Below, one piece after another: positions 33,488 through 45,181 of a stretch of 64,000 nucleotides of DNA. The stretch comes from Rhodoferax sp. (GTDB taxonomy: Bacteria; Pseudomonadota; Gammaproteobacteria; Burkholderiales; Burkholderiaceae_C): contig NZ_JAQTMS010000002.1 in assembly GCF_028714215.1 (NCBI RefSeq), forward strand, positions 1 to 64,000. The letters run 5' to 3'. Below the pieces are notes generated by a model, which saw only the letters and a list, made by a program, of their open reading frames with translations, ran no database searches and was not told the origin of the DNA. Every line of letters starts with the position of its first letter. Within the stretch, counting starts at the first letter, position 1. A program made the position numbers and the translations under genes.

Positions 33488-36247
33488 TCAGGCATCGAGG
33501 TTGTCGGGGAGTTCCGGCGGCGGTTTGCGCGGCAATGTCAGGATGAATTCGGCGCCACCGCCCAGGGCCTGGGCCGCCGTGATGTGGCCCCGGTGCGCTT
33601 CCACCACGGCCTTGCAGATCGCCAGCCCGAGACCGACACCCGGTGTCGCCGACTCGGTCTTGCCGCGTGTGAATTTCTCGAACAGCGTGTGCTCCTGGCC
33701 CAGGCTGGCCGCTGGCAGACCCGGCCCATGGTCGCGCACGCTGAGCACCAGTGTTGTCGGCGTGACGCTGGCGCTGACCAGGATAGGCCGGCTGTCAGGC
33801 CTCGCGTCAGTGCCGTATTTGGCGGCATTCTCCAGCAGATTCACCAGCACCCGCTCCATCAGGGCGGCGTCGAACTCGACCAGCGGCAAGTCGGCCGGCA
33901 GCTCGGTTTGCACCACCGCATCAATCAGGGCATGACGTGCCGCGCGGATGGCGCTGCCGACCAGCTCTTCGACCGAGTGCCAGTCGCTGCGCAGATTGGC
34001 CTGGCCGCTTTGCAGGCGCGCCATGTCCAGCAGGTTGGTGACCAGCGCATTGAGCTGCCGCGCCTCCTGCACGATGGCGCGGGCCGAACTGGCCTGCTCG
34101 GCCGCCAGCGGTGGTGCCGAGTGCTCCAGCGATTCCGCCAGTCCCACCAGGGCCGTCAGCGGTGTACGCACATCGTGCGAGATCGCCGCCAGCAAGGCGC
34201 TGCGCAGGCTCTCGGACTCCATTTGCACCAGCGCCGCTTGCGCCACCTCAACATAGTGCACCCGCTCCAGCGCAATGGCGATCTGACGCGCCAGCGTCTC
34301 CAGCTGTTGCACCTGCTCGGGAATCATGAGCCAGCGCGGATGCGCCGGTTGCAGCGCCAGCACACCGCGAATCCGCATCGGCGCCCGCAGCGGCACGTAA
34401 TGCCAGGTGTGGGCCGGCAGCGTGGCGGTGGCCAAACCGGCGCGCTGGCCGTTGTGAAAAGCCCAATCGGCGATGCTGGCATCGATGGACTCCGGCAGAT
34501 CATCGGTCAGCAGCAACTGGTCGTTGGCGTCGGTCAGCAGCACCCGCGCCTGGCCGCCAAAGCTGCGCTGCACCGCCGCCTCGCCCAGCTCCACCACTTG
34601 CACCGCTTGTAGCGCGGCCGACAGATCGCGCGTCAGCTCGAACAGGGCGCGCGCGCGGCGCTCCCGGCTGGCCGACATGCGGGCCGAAAAACGCAGCCGC
34701 GCCGTCAGTTGACCGATCATCAATCCGACCGCCAGCATGACGGCAAACGTCATCAGGTATTGCACGTCGCTGACGGCAAACGAGAAACGCGGCGGCACAA
34801 AGAAAAAGTCGAATGAGGCGACACCCAAGACGGCGGCCAGCATGGCCGGGCCGCGCCCCAGTTTCACCGCCACCAGCACCACGTAGAGCAGGAACAGCAT
34901 CACGATATTGGCCAGGTCGAACAGCGGCGCCAGCGGCAGGGCCAGCAGCGTGGTCGACAGGCAGACGGCAGCGGTCCAGGCATAAGCCGGCCAGGCCTCG
35001 CGCCACAGCGTTGCAGCTTCTTCATCACGGCCGTCGCGCGGCAAGGCCGGCGACAAGCGGCGTGTGCTGTCGGCGACGCCGACTTCGACGATGTCCAGCG
35101 CCGGCGCCAGGGTCGCGAGCTGGCGCGTGACGGTGGGGCGCCGGACGCGCCACAGCGCCTGCCAGCGCCGCGCGCTGGGTCGGCCGGTCACCAGGGTGGC
35201 GCAGTTCAGGGTATCGGCCTGGCGCACCAGCTCGGTAGCCACGTCGCTGCCGGTCAGCACGGCGGTGCCGGCGCCCAGTTCCTCGGCCAGTTTGAGTACC
35301 GCCAGCGTGCGGTCGCGCACCGCGGCCGGCAAGTGCTGCTGTGCCGGGGTCTCCACGTAGACCGCATGCCAGCTTACATTGAGCTGGCCGGCCAGCCGGG
35401 CCGCACTGCGCACCGCATGTTCGGCACCTTCATGGGGGCCGACACACACCAGGATGGCGCCCGAGGTGTTCCAGGCCGGCGCACGGGCGATAGCGCCGCC
35501 GGCTTGCGACTGCTCGACGCGGTAACTGCGCACGTCGTCTTCCACGTGCTCGGCGGTGCGGCGCAAGGCAATCTCGCGCAGCGCGATCAGGTTGCCCTTG
35601 CGGAAAAAATTCTGCGCCGCGCGCTCCGCCTGTTGCGGCAGGTAGACCTTGCCGGCTTTGAGGCGCTCCAGCAGTTCGTCGGGTGTTACGTCGACCAGAA
35701 TGATCTCGTCGGCGCGGTCCAGCACGGTGTCGGGCACGGTCTCGTGCACGCGGATGCCGGTAATGGCGCCCACCGTGCCATTGAGGCTCTCCAGATGCTG
35801 CACATTGAGAGCGCTCCAGACGTCGATGCCGGCGTCCAGCAACTCCTGCACGTCCTGCCAGCGCTTCGGATGGCGCGAGCCCTGGGCATTGCTGTGCGCC
35901 AGCTCGTCGACCAGCAGCACCGCCGGGTGCGCCGCCAGAGCGGCGTCGAGGTCGAATTCAAACAGGGTGCGGCCGCGGTAGGGCACCTCGCGCTGCGGCA
36001 ATTGCGGCAGGCCCGCCAGCAATTCGGCGGTCTCGCCGCGGCCATGGGTTTCGATCACACCGACCAGCACCTGCCGTCCTGCGCGCTGTTCGCGCTGCGC
36101 CGCATTGAGCATGGCGTAGGTCTTGCCAACGCCGGCGCCGGCGCCGAAGTAGATGCGCAGCTTCCCCTGGCGCGCGCGCTCCCCCTGGCTGCGGATTTGC
36201 TCCAGCAGTTGATCAGGGTCCGGGCGGGCATCCGGAAAACTAGCCAT
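33488..36247 (-). CDS. kdpD: K+-sensing histidine kinase KdpD
   Basis: A 919-residue full-length KdpD: N-terminal KdpD domain with Walker A GAGAGVGKT (about 36-44) and LVDELAHSNA; universal-stress-like domain (about 245-370); DUF4118 membrane domain with four helices (about 395-500; FFFVPPRFSFAV); GAF region; HisKA with ISHDVRTPLTALVG; HATPase_c ending GVGLGLAICKAVVEAHRG. Phosphorylates KdpE at low K+. Located 62 bases after kdpC. The downstream gene is brnT instead of kdpE. Confidence 0.96.
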   Translation of the reverse strand: MASFPDARPDPDQLLEQIRSQGERARQGKLRIYFGAGAGVGKTYAMLNAAQREQRAGRQVLVGVIETHGRGETAELLAGLPQLPQREVPYRGRTLFEFDLDAALAAHPAVLLVDELAHSNAQGSRHPKRWQDVQELLDAGIDVWSALNVQHLESLNGTVGAITGIRVHETVPDTVLDRADEIILVDVTPDELLERLKAGKVYLPQQAERAAQNFFRKGNLIALREIALRRTAEHVEDDVRSYRVEQSQAGGAIARAPAWNTSGAILVCVGPHEGAEHAVRSAARLAGQLNVSWHAVYVETPAQQHLPAAVRDRTLAVLKLAEELGAGTAVLTGSDVATELVRQADTLNCATLVTGRPSARRWQALWRVRRPTVTRQLATLAPALDIVEVGVADSTRRLSPALPRDGRDEEAATLWREAWPAYAWTAAVCLSTTLLALPLAPLFDLANIVMLFLLYVVLVAVKLGRGPAMLAAVLGVASFDFFFVPPRFSFAVSDVQYLMTFAVMLAVGLMIGQLTARLRFSARMSASRERRARALFELTRDLSAALQAVQVVELGEAAVQRSFGGQARVLLTDANDQLLLTDDLPESIDASIADWAFHNGQRAGLATATLPAHTWHYVPLRAPMRIRGVLALQPAHPRWLMIPEQVQQLETLARQIAIALERVHYVEVAQAALVQMESESLRSALLAAISHDVRTPLTALVGLAESLEHSAPPLAAEQASSARAIVQEARQLNALVTNLLDMARLQSGQANLRSDWHSVEELVGSAIRAARHALIDAVVQTELPADLPLVEFDAALMERVLVNLLENAAKYGTDARPDSRPILVSASVTPTTLVLSVRDHGPGLPAASLGQEHTLFEKFTRGKTESATPGVGLGLAICKAVVEAHRGHITAAQALGGGAEFILTLPRKPPPELPDNLDA

Positions 36248-36308
36248 GAGATGTCTGCTTCATCGGGTTTTCAAAATTGTTTTGCGCAGGGTAGCACCAT
36301 CGCCTTGT

Positions 36309-36881
36309 TCAACGAAGATCTTCCAGCGCCAGATTGAGTTTCAGCACGTTGACTTGGGATTCACCCAGAAAACCCAGCAGCGGCGGCTCGGTCTGCTGCT
36401 CCACCAGGCCCTGCACTCGTTCGACCGCCAGGCCGCGCGCCTTGGCCACCCGGGCCACCTGGTAGCGCGCCGCGGCCGGGCTGATGTGCGGGTCCAAGCC
36501 GCTGGCAGAAGCCGTCACCAGATCCACCGGCACCGACGCCCAGTTGCCGGGATCGGCGGCGCGCAAGGCTTCGACACGGCCCTTCACGGCGTCCGTCAAG
36601 GCCGGGTTCAGCGGACCCAAGTTGGAGCCACTGGAATTCGCGGCGTTGTAGGCCATCGGGCTGGTGGCGGAAGGACGGCCCCAGAAGTGTTTAGCGTCGC
36701 TGAAATTCTGGCCAATCAAGGCGGAGCCGACCGCCTTGCCATCACGCTGAATCAGGCTGCCGCCGGCCTGCGCCGGAAACAGCAACTGCGCGATCCCGGT
36801 TACCAGCAGCGGGTAGGCCACACCGGCGACCAGGGTCAGCACCAGGAAGAGGACCAGTGCCGGGCGAAGAATGTTTCTCAT
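36309..36881 (-). CDS. kdpC: K+-transporting ATPase subunit KdpC
   Basis: A 190-residue single-span membrane subunit: N-terminal helix ([24 protein letters not shown]), then the periplasmic domain with [29 protein letters not shown] and the C-terminal [24 protein letters not shown]. It stabilises the KdpFABC complex and raises KdpB affinity for ATP. Follows kdpB by 35 bases. Confidence 0.96.
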   Translation of the reverse strand: MRNILRPALVLFLVLTLVAGVAYPLLVTGIAQLLFPAQAGGSLIQRDGKAVGSALIGQNFSDAKHFWGRPSATSPMAYNAANSSGSNLGPLNPALTDAVKGRVEALRAADPGNWASVPVDLVTASASGLDPHISPAAARYQVARVAKARGLAVERVQGLVEQQTEPPLLGFLGESQVNVLKLNLALEDLR

Positions 36882-36916
36882 GAGGATTCCTTTAACTTTG
36901 CTTGCGTCAGGCCAGC

Positions 36917-39076
<2,160 letters not shown>

Positions 39077-39094
39077 ATGATTTGCCTCGGCGCT

Positions 39095-40921
39095 TCAATG
39101 ACCAGGCCACAGCATCAGATGCTCAACCATGGGGCCTAGCGCCAGCCCCGGCACGTAATTGAGCAGGCCCACCAGCAGCACGGTGCCGATCAACAGCGCC
39201 ACGAACAGCGGGCCGTGGGTCGGCATCGTTCCGGCCGTCACCGGCAGGCGTTTCTTGGCCGCCAGCGCGCCGGCAATCGCCAGCACCGGCACGATCACGC
39301 CGAAGCGTCCCAGCCACACCGCCAGGCCCAGCATCCCGTTGTAAAACGGCGTGTTGGCCGACAGACCGGCGAAGGCGCTGCCGTTGTTGTTGGCGGCCGA
39401 GCTGAAGGCGTACAAGATTTCGGAAAATCCGTGCGCGCCGGGGTTGGCGATACCGGCCCTGCCGTCGCCAGCCACGACAGCGATCGCGGTACCAATCAGC
39501 ACCACAATGGGCGTCACCAGAATGGCGATCGAGGTCAGCTTCATTTCATGCGACTCGATCTTCTTGCCCAAGTACTCCGGCGTGCGGCCAATCATCAAAC
39601 CGGCGATAAACACCGCCAGAATGGCAAACACCAGCATGCCGTAGAGGCCCGAGCCGACGCCGCCGAACACCACTTCGCCCAGTTGGATCATCACCATCGG
39701 CACCATGCCGCCCAGCGGCGTGAAGGAGTCGTGCATGGCGTTCACGGCACCGCACGAGGCAGCGGTGGTGATGACGGCAAACAGGCTGGACGCATTGATG
39801 CCATAGCGCACCTCCTTGCCTTCCATATTGCCGCCGGACTGTAGGCTGCTGGCGGTCTGGTCGACGCCCAGGGCACCGATGAGCGGATTGCCGGCCTGCT
39901 CGGCGGGCGTGATGACGATGACGGCAATGACAAACATCACGGTCATTGCCGCCAGCACGGCCCAGCCCTGGCGCAGATCGCCGACCTCGCGGCCGAAGGC
40001 AAAGCACAGCGCCGCCGGAATCAGGAAGATCGCCAGCATCTGCAGCAGGTTGCTCAGCGCGGTCGGGTTCTCATAAGGGTGGGCCGAATTGGCATTGAAG
40101 AAGCCACCGCCGTTGGTGCCTATCATCTTGATCGCCTCTTGCGACGCGACCGGACCCATGGCGAGGCTTTGCGTGGCGGTCTTCAGGTCTTCCATGACCG
40201 GGTTGCCCTTGGCATCTTTCAAGGGCTGACCATCGGCACCGTTCTTGGGCTGCTGGTAAGCGTTGACTTCCAGTGTCGCCACGTCCTTGTAGGCGTCGAA
40301 GTTCTGGATCACGCCTTGCCCCGCCAGAACCACGGCAAAGACCAGCGACAGTGGCAACAGCAACCAGCTTGTGATGCGCGTGATATCGACCCAGAAGTTG
40401 CCGACGTGCCCGAGACGGGCGCGCTCCTGCTCCGCGCCGGTGGGACGCGCGGCGAAGCCGCGAATGAGGGCGAACGCCACGGCGATGCCGGTCGCAGCAG
40501 ACAAAAAGTTCTGCACCGCGAGCACCAGCATCTGCGTCAGATAGCTCATGGTCGACTCGCCACCATAGCCCTGCCAGTTGGTGTTGGTGACAAAGCTGAC
40601 GGCGGTGTTGAAGGCCGAGTCGGGCGACACATTGGCCATGCCAGCCGGATTGAGTGGCAGCCAGAGCTGCACGCGCTGCAAGGCGTAGACCGCGAAAACG
40701 CCAAGCGCATTGAAGGCCAGCAAGGCCAGCGCGTAGTGCGACCAGTTCATGGATTTGTCAGGGGAGGTGCCCGCCAGACGGTACAGCGGCGCTTCGACCC
40801 GTTGCATCCAGCGCGGCAGGTTGCCGGAACTCAGGCGCGCCAGCCAGATGCCCAGCGGCCAGGCCGCCAGTAGCAACAAAACGAGGTAGAGGGCCAACAG
40901 ACCCCAAGAGGAAGTAGTCAT
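39095..40921 (-). CDS. kdpA: K+-translocating subunit KdpA
   Basis: A 608-residue channel-like subunit with about ten helices. Selectivity-filter loops typical of KdpA are present: [39 protein letters not shown] and [13 protein letters not shown]. The start at 40921 (MTTSSWGLL) overlaps the kdpF stop by one base (TGATG); a longer frame to 40981 is not used. Confidence 0.96.
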   Translation of the reverse strand: MTTSSWGLLALYLVLLLLAAWPLGIWLARLSSGNLPRWMQRVEAPLYRLAGTSPDKSMNWSHYALALLAFNALGVFAVYALQRVQLWLPLNPAGMANVSPDSAFNTAVSFVTNTNWQGYGGESTMSYLTQMLVLAVQNFLSAATGIAVAFALIRGFAARPTGAEQERARLGHVGNFWVDITRITSWLLLPLSLVFAVVLAGQGVIQNFDAYKDVATLEVNAYQQPKNGADGQPLKDAKGNPVMEDLKTATQSLAMGPVASQEAIKMIGTNGGGFFNANSAHPYENPTALSNLLQMLAIFLIPAALCFAFGREVGDLRQGWAVLAAMTVMFVIAVIVITPAEQAGNPLIGALGVDQTASSLQSGGNMEGKEVRYGINASSLFAVITTAASCGAVNAMHDSFTPLGGMVPMVMIQLGEVVFGGVGSGLYGMLVFAILAVFIAGLMIGRTPEYLGKKIESHEMKLTSIAILVTPIVVLIGTAIAVVAGDGRAGIANPGAHGFSEILYAFSSAANNNGSAFAGLSANTPFYNGMLGLAVWLGRFGVIVPVLAIAGALAAKKRLPVTAGTMPTHGPLFVALLIGTVLLVGLLNYVPGLALGPMVEHLMLWPGH

Positions 40922-41019
40922 CAGAATTCCTCGGCGCGGATCAGCGCATAGACCAGATAGGCCAGCAACAGGACGGCGCAAACGCCACCCAAACCGTAAA
41001 GAACGGTGAGGCTGATCAT
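40921..41019 (-). CDS. kdpF: small KdpF subunit
   Basis: A 32-residue single-helix membrane peptide ([20 protein letters not shown], then [12 protein letters not shown]), matching KdpF, which packs against KdpA and stabilises the complex. The ATG overlaps the stop of the 34-residue ORF before it. Confidence 0.92.
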   Translation of the reverse strand: MISLTVLYGLGGVCAVLLLAYLVYALIRAEEF

Positions 41020-41120
41020 GGCCGGCCCCCTTGCGGTTTTTCGAGCTTCCTGAAGCCCCAAACCAACAGCACCATCAGGCCCCACAGGCCGGCGCCGGCG
41101 GCGACAAAAACGATATCCAT
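41016..41120 (-). CDS. small membrane protein at the head of the kdp operon
   Basis: A 34-residue ORF ([20 protein letters not shown], then [14 protein letters not shown]) with one hydrophobic helix and a basic tail, ending in an ATGA overlap with kdpF. Upstream GGGAG-type ribosome site. Not a named subunit; composition and tight coupling suggest a genuine accessory peptide of the Kdp complex. Confidence 0.6.
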   Translation of the reverse strand: MDIVFVAAGAGLWGLMVLLVWGFRKLEKPQGGRP

Positions 41121-41184
41121 GAGCAACTCCCGAGTCAAATGAATGACGGAAGTTTGCTTATCCGGGCGTAAAAACGGGGATGAG

Positions 41185-41215
41185 ATTTATCAAGCGGCCG
41201 TAAAAAAAGCGTAAA
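41185..41215 (-). promoter_or_regulatory. kdp promoter with KdpE-operator-like sequence
   Basis: On the minus strand 41215-41199 reads TTTACGCTTTTTTTACG, very close to the E. coli KdpE target (TTTATACTTTTTTTACA) as I recall it. TTTACG as -35, 17 bases, then TGATAA as -10 (41192-41187) gives a start about 60 bases before the first kdp-operon ATG. Confidence 0.62.
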
Positions 41216-41303
41216 GGTCAAATCCAAAGTCGAGACTTCAGACTTCGATTTGCGAAAGCGATTGCCGCTTGCCGGCGTGCGGCGCGAGTTATGCAGGGGA
41301 TAG

Positions 41304-42653
41304 CTAAACCTGCGGCAGCAAAAAGCGCCGCTCCCAGGCGCTGATCTCGCGCAGGTAGCTGTCGTATTCCAGCGCCTTGACGGCGCAAAAGCCGGTGACG
41401 AAAGCATCGCCCAGCAGGCGCCGACTGGAGGCGCTGCGCTCCATCTGCTCAAGCGCCGGCAAGAAGCTGCGCGCCAGCGCATGCGCCTGATCGTAGGCGC
41501 TGGCTGTGACCGCAATCGGCTCGGTCGGCGTCAAGGCTTCATCCATGCCGGCCAGTCCGGCGGCCAGCGAGGCGGCAATCGCCAGATAGGGGTTGGCGTC
41601 GGCGCCGGCAATGCGGTTCTCGACCCGGCGCGCGGCGGGGCCGCTGACCGGAATGCGCAGACCGGTGGTGCGGTTGTCGTAACCCCAGTGCAGGTTGACC
41701 GGCGCCTGGCTGTCCCTGACAAAGCGGCGATAAGAGTTGACATGCGGGGCAAAGATCAGCATCAGGTCCGGCGCATGGGTTTGCAGGCCGGCGATGAAGT
41801 GCCGAAAGCGCGGGCTCTCGGCGCCCTCCTCGCTGCTGAAGATATTGCGCCCGTGGGCGTCCAGCACGCTCTGGTGCAAGTGCATGGAACTGCCCGGCGC
41901 GCCGGCAATCGGTTTGGCCATGAAGACGGCGTTCAGGCCGTGCTTGATGGCAGTCTCCTTGGCCGCGTACTTGAACCAGAAGGCCTGGTCGGCCAGCGCC
42001 AGCGCGTCGCCGTGCAGCAGGTTGATCTCGTACTGGGTTGGCCCGACCTCGTGAATCCAGGTGTCGGCCTGCACGCCCAAGGCGTCCAGTGCGGCGCGAA
42101 ACTCATCCCAGAACGGCGCCAGTTCATTGAGCATATTCAGGCTGAAGGCCGACTGGCCGACCTCGGCGCGGCCATTGCGCGCCGCCGGGGCCAGCAGCGG
42201 CTGGCTCGGGTCGACGTTGGGGGCGGTCAGGTAAAACTCGATCTCGGGCGCCACCACCGGCGTCAAGCCCCGCGCCGCGTAGCGCGCCAGCACCATTTTG
42301 AGCAGCGAGCGGGCGGCAAAGACACAGGGTTCACCGTTCAGTTCGATGCAGTCGTGAATCGCCACGGCGCGCGGGACGCTGGACCAGGGCGACAGCTTGA
42401 GCGTGGCGTAGTCCGGCAGCAATCGCACATCCGGGTCGGCGTCCGGAAAAATGGGGTCGTAGGAGTAGTCGCCGGTCACCGCCTGCATCGGAATCGCCTG
42501 CGCGATGCGCAGTTCGGCGCCGGCAGCAAAACTGGACGCCGGCATCAGCTTGCCGCGCGGGTAACCGGAGATGTCGGCGAAGAGGCATTCGACGTCGCGA
42601 ATGCCGTGCTGGCGGAAGAAGGCTTCGAGTTGGCTGGTGTTGGTTGGTTGCAT
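41304..42653 (-). CDS. glutamine synthetase family protein (PuuA-like)
   Basis: A 449-residue member of the GS fold: N-terminal beta-grasp (VECLFADISGYPRGKLMP) and catalytic domain with VVAPEIEFYL, the SSMHLHQSV loop, NPYLAIAASLAAGLAG and an ENRIAGADANP-type glutamate region. The non-classical spacing and lack of an adenylylation segment point to gamma-glutamylpolyamine synthetase (PuuA) or a related amine ligase instead of GlnA. No puu genes adjoin, so substrate is uncertain. Confidence 0.87.
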   Translation of the reverse strand: MQPTNTSQLEAFFRQHGIRDVECLFADISGYPRGKLMPASSFAAGAELRIAQAIPMQAVTGDYSYDPIFPDADPDVRLLPDYATLKLSPWSSVPRAVAIHDCIELNGEPCVFAARSLLKMVLARYAARGLTPVVAPEIEFYLTAPNVDPSQPLLAPAARNGRAEVGQSAFSLNMLNELAPFWDEFRAALDALGVQADTWIHEVGPTQYEINLLHGDALALADQAFWFKYAAKETAIKHGLNAVFMAKPIAGAPGSSMHLHQSVLDAHGRNIFSSEEGAESPRFRHFIAGLQTHAPDLMLIFAPHVNSYRRFVRDSQAPVNLHWGYDNRTTGLRIPVSGPAARRVENRIAGADANPYLAIAASLAAGLAGMDEALTPTEPIAVTASAYDQAHALARSFLPALEQMERSASSRRLLGDAFVTGFCAVKALEYDSYLREISAWERRFLLPQV

Positions 42654-42761
42654 GGCTGGACGATAGCAGAAGCCAGCGACGAAGGTGCTCCGGCAAGCCG
42701 GCGCAAAGCCGTTGGCGCCGGGTCATGAGCCCGCAATCCGCAGCGCCTGACCCGGCTGCGC

Positions 42762-43136
42762 TCAGTTGTTCTTGGCGCCTTCGTTGACCCAGACCTTGAG
42801 CGTTTCGATATCCTTGTCGGCCAGTTTTTCCTTGCCGTGGGGCATGCGGATGGCGGAATGCGCGCGCCCCTCCACCAGCATGTTCAAGGTACTGGTGAAG
42901 GCGTCTCCAGGCTTGATCAGCGGGCCGAATTTGCCGCCCTTCATGAGCGACTGGTAGCTGGAGGTATCGAGTCCGCTGGCTTCCTGGCCGGGCTTGCCTG
43001 GCACATGACATTCGGAACAGTTCTTGCTGAGAATCGGTTGCACGTCCTTGCTGTAGCTCACATTCCTGACCGAACACGCCGTCAGCAGCGCCGCCCCGAT
43101 TACCGCGGCAGTGCCAAGTATCAGTTTCTTGCACAT
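42762..43136 (-). CDS. cytochrome c-type lipoprotein
   Basis: A 124-residue protein: lipoprotein signal with lipobox LLTAC near residue 21, then one heme-c motif CSECH in DVQPILSKNCSECHVPG. A later IRMPHGKEKLADKDIETLKVWVNEGAKNN matches the planctomycete-type/PSCyt1-like cytochrome fold, with Met as the likely sixth ligand. Membrane-anchored periplasmic electron carrier; partner unknown. Confidence 0.86.
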   Translation of the reverse strand: MCKKLILGTAAVIGAALLTACSVRNVSYSKDVQPILSKNCSECHVPGKPGQEASGLDTSSYQSLMKGGKFGPLIKPGDAFTSTLNMLVEGRAHSAIRMPHGKEKLADKDIETLKVWVNEGAKNN

Positions 43137-43268
43137 TTCACTTCCTCCAGGTCGCGCCGGTATCTTAAGCGCTGGCGCCGATGAAGGAAAGAGAATTTAG
43201 GGGCTGATCCTTGGGTACCGAGTAAGGCCGGGCCCATGTTGTACGCAGCCTACACGATGGCGCAACGG

Positions 43269-43297
43269 TTGACGGCCGGCCGAACCGACTTTAGTAT
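43269..43297 (+). promoter_or_regulatory. strong sigma-70 promoter for the ArgD-GNAT leader
   Basis: TTGACG (43269-43274), 17-base spacer, TAGTAT (43292-43297). Predicted start near 43304, about 200 bases before the coding start. Confidence 0.65.
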
Positions 43298-43303
43298 CGA
43301 GCC

Positions 43304-43478
43304 CGTGCTTCACTCCTACCGATTTTTCCGACGCAATGCTTCTGCCCGACGCCAGTCAGGCGGGCCGTGCCGCGTTGCCGGAAGATCGATAGCGATGGAT
43401 GAGATGCTGATGACCTGATCTCTCGCACATTGGATTTCCCGACAAGGCCACGGCTCACCCCGTGGCCTTTTTGTTTTT
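43304..43478 (+). ncRNA. possible attenuator leader or small RNA upstream of ArgD-GNAT fusion
   Basis: About 175 bases between the promoter and a strong terminator. The segment GGGCCGTG (43362-43369), and also a 5' segment near 43299-43307, could pair with CACGGCTC (43449-43456), the first half of the terminator stem, giving a competing antiterminator. It also contains an 18-codon ATG frame (43336-43392) with two Arg codons but no clear ribosome site. It could instead be a free small RNA. No known riboswitch class recognised. Confidence 0.4.
43444..43478 (+). terminator. strong terminator immediately before ArgD-GNAT gene
   Basis: Perfect 10-bp stem AAGGCCACGG/CCGTGGCCTT with 6-base loop, followed by TTTGTTTTTG. 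It ends 25 bases before the ATG, with the AGGAG ribosome site in between, so it must be bypassed or act in regulation. Confidence 0.82.
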
Positions 43479-43502
43479 GTACCTCAACCCAGGAGAATTT
43501 GC

Positions 43503-45179
43503 ATGCCCATGGCAACCCCGGCCCCAGCCCCAGCCCCTCACAGCCTGATGCCCGTCACCCAGCGTCCGGACCTTGTCTTCGTTCGCGGCGCCGGCGCCTA
43601 TCTCTACGACCGCCAGGGCCGACGCTATCTGGACTGGGTGCAGGGCTGGGCGGTGAATTGCCTGGGGCACGCGCCGGCCGCGCTGGCGCAGGCCCTGTCG
43701 ACCCAGGCCAGCACGCTGATCAATCCCAGTCCGGCGTTCTACAACGAGCCGGCCCTCGAACTGGCCCAACTGCTGACCCGCAACAGTTGCTTCGACCAGG
43801 TCTTTTTCGCCAGCTCGGGGGCCGAGGCCAACGAGGGCGCCATCAAGCTGGCGCGCAAATGGGGCCAGTTGCACAAGAGCGGCGCCTTCGAGATCATCAC
43901 CTTCAACAATGGTTTTCACGGCCGCACCCTGGCCACCATGTCGGCCAGCGGCAAGGCCGGCTGGGATAGTCTTTTTGCCCCGCAAGTGCCGGGTTTTCGC
44001 AAAGCCCGCTTCAACGATCTGGACTCGGTGCGTGCCCTCATCGGTCCGGCCACGGTGGCCATCATGCTGGAGCCGACCCAGGGCGAAGCCGGCGTGATTC
44101 CGGCCGACATCGAATTCCTGCGCGGGCTGCGGGAACTGTGCGACCGCCACCAGTTGCTGCTGATCGCTGACGAAGTGCAGACCGGCTGCGGCCGCACCGG
44201 AACGCTGTTCGCCTACCAGCGCTACGGGGTCGAGCCCGACATCATGACCCTGGGCAAAGGCCTGGGCGGCGGCGCCCCGCTCTCGGCGCTGCTGGCCAAA
44301 AAGGCCTGCTGCTGTTTCGAGCCGGGCGACCAGGGCGGCACTTTTTGCGGCAACCCGCTGATGTGCGCGGCCGGCGTAGCCGTCATGCGCAGCCTGCTGA
44401 CGGATGGCTTCCTCGAAGCCAGCCGTGCCGTCGGCGCCCAGCTGGCGGACGGTTTGAGCGAGTTGGCGCAAGAGTTCCAGTTGGGTGAAGTTCGGGGCCA
44501 CGGCTGGCTGCTGGCGCTGGAACTGGGGCGCGACCTAGCGGCGCAAGTGGTCACCCTGGCCCGCGCGCAGGGTCTGCTGCTGAACGCCCCGCGCCCCAAC
44601 AGCCTGCGCTTCATGCCGGCGCTCAACAGCACACCTGCTGAAGTGCGCGAGGGGCTGGCGCTGCTACGCCAGGTATTGGCCGCACTGCGCCACGAAGAGG
44701 GCGCGGCACCGCTCGGCACCAGCGCTGCATCCCAAACCGGGCAGCCGGCGCTTTCGCTGTACCAGGACGCCCTGCACCGGTCCCAGGTGATCGCGCTGTG
44801 GCAAGCGGTGTTCGGTTATGAAGCGCCCCACAACGCGCCGGCGCTGACGATCGACAAGAAGCTGGCGCTGGCGGACCGCCTGTTCTTCGTGGCGCTGGCT
44901 GGCGACAGCGTGGTGGGCACCATCATGGCCGGCTACGACGGGCACCGGGGCTGGCTCTACTCGGTCGCGGTGCACCCGTCCCATCGCCAGCAAGGCCTGG
45001 GCGCTGCCTTGGTCACACATGCCGAACGCGCCCTGGCGGCCCGGGGTTGCGTCAAGGTCAATCTCCAGATTCTGGCCGGCAATCAAGCGGTTGCGGCTTT
45101 CTATGCGCCCCTGGGCTATGCCGTCGAGCCGCGCATCAGCATGGGCAAGCTGCTGGCGCAGAACGGCCACGGCGGCTGA
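43503..45179 (+). CDS. acetylornithine aminotransferase fused to GNAT acetyltransferase
   Basis: A 558-residue two-domain protein. Residues about 10-400 are a class III PLP aminotransferase of the acetylornithine (ArgD) group: [46 protein letters not shown] and the PLP lysine in [10 protein letters not shown]. Residues about 420-555 are a GNAT domain ([40 protein letters not shown]) of YpeA type. After an Ala-rich linker the frame is continuous. The aminotransferase acts in arginine synthesis; the GNAT substrate is unknown. Ribosome site AGGAG. Confidence 0.9.
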   Translation: MPMATPAPAPAPHSLMPVTQRPDLVFVRGAGAYLYDRQGRRYLDWVQGWAVNCLGHAPAALAQALSTQASTLINPSPAFYNEPALELAQLLTRNSCFDQVFFASSGAEANEGAIKLARKWGQLHKSGAFEIITFNNGFHGRTLATMSASGKAGWDSLFAPQVPGFRKARFNDLDSVRALIGPATVAIMLEPTQGEAGVIPADIEFLRGLRELCDRHQLLLIADEVQTGCGRTGTLFAYQRYGVEPDIMTLGKGLGGGAPLSALLAKKACCCFEPGDQGGTFCGNPLMCAAGVAVMRSLLTDGFLEASRAVGAQLADGLSELAQEFQLGEVRGHGWLLALELGRDLAAQVVTLARAQGLLLNAPRPNSLRFMPALNSTPAEVREGLALLRQVLAALRHEEGAAPLGTSAASQTGQPALSLYQDALHRSQVIALWQAVFGYEAPHNAPALTIDKKLALADRLFFVALAGDSVVGTIMAGYDGHRGWLYSVAVHPSHRQQGLGAALVTHAERALAARGCVKVNLQILAGNQAVAAFYAPLGYAVEPRISMGKLLAQNGHGG

Positions 45180-45181
45180 GG

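Noticed and set aside
41135-41515. 126-codon minus-strand frame between the kdp operon and the glutamine synthetase gene
   Set aside because: It covers the kdp promoter region and the 3' end of the glutamine synthetase-like gene in another frame; the translation is Arg/Ser-rich without domain.
43304-43443. Leader as a known riboswitch (glycine, SAM, guanidine or TPP)
   Set aside because: None of the conserved core sequences of these classes is visible.
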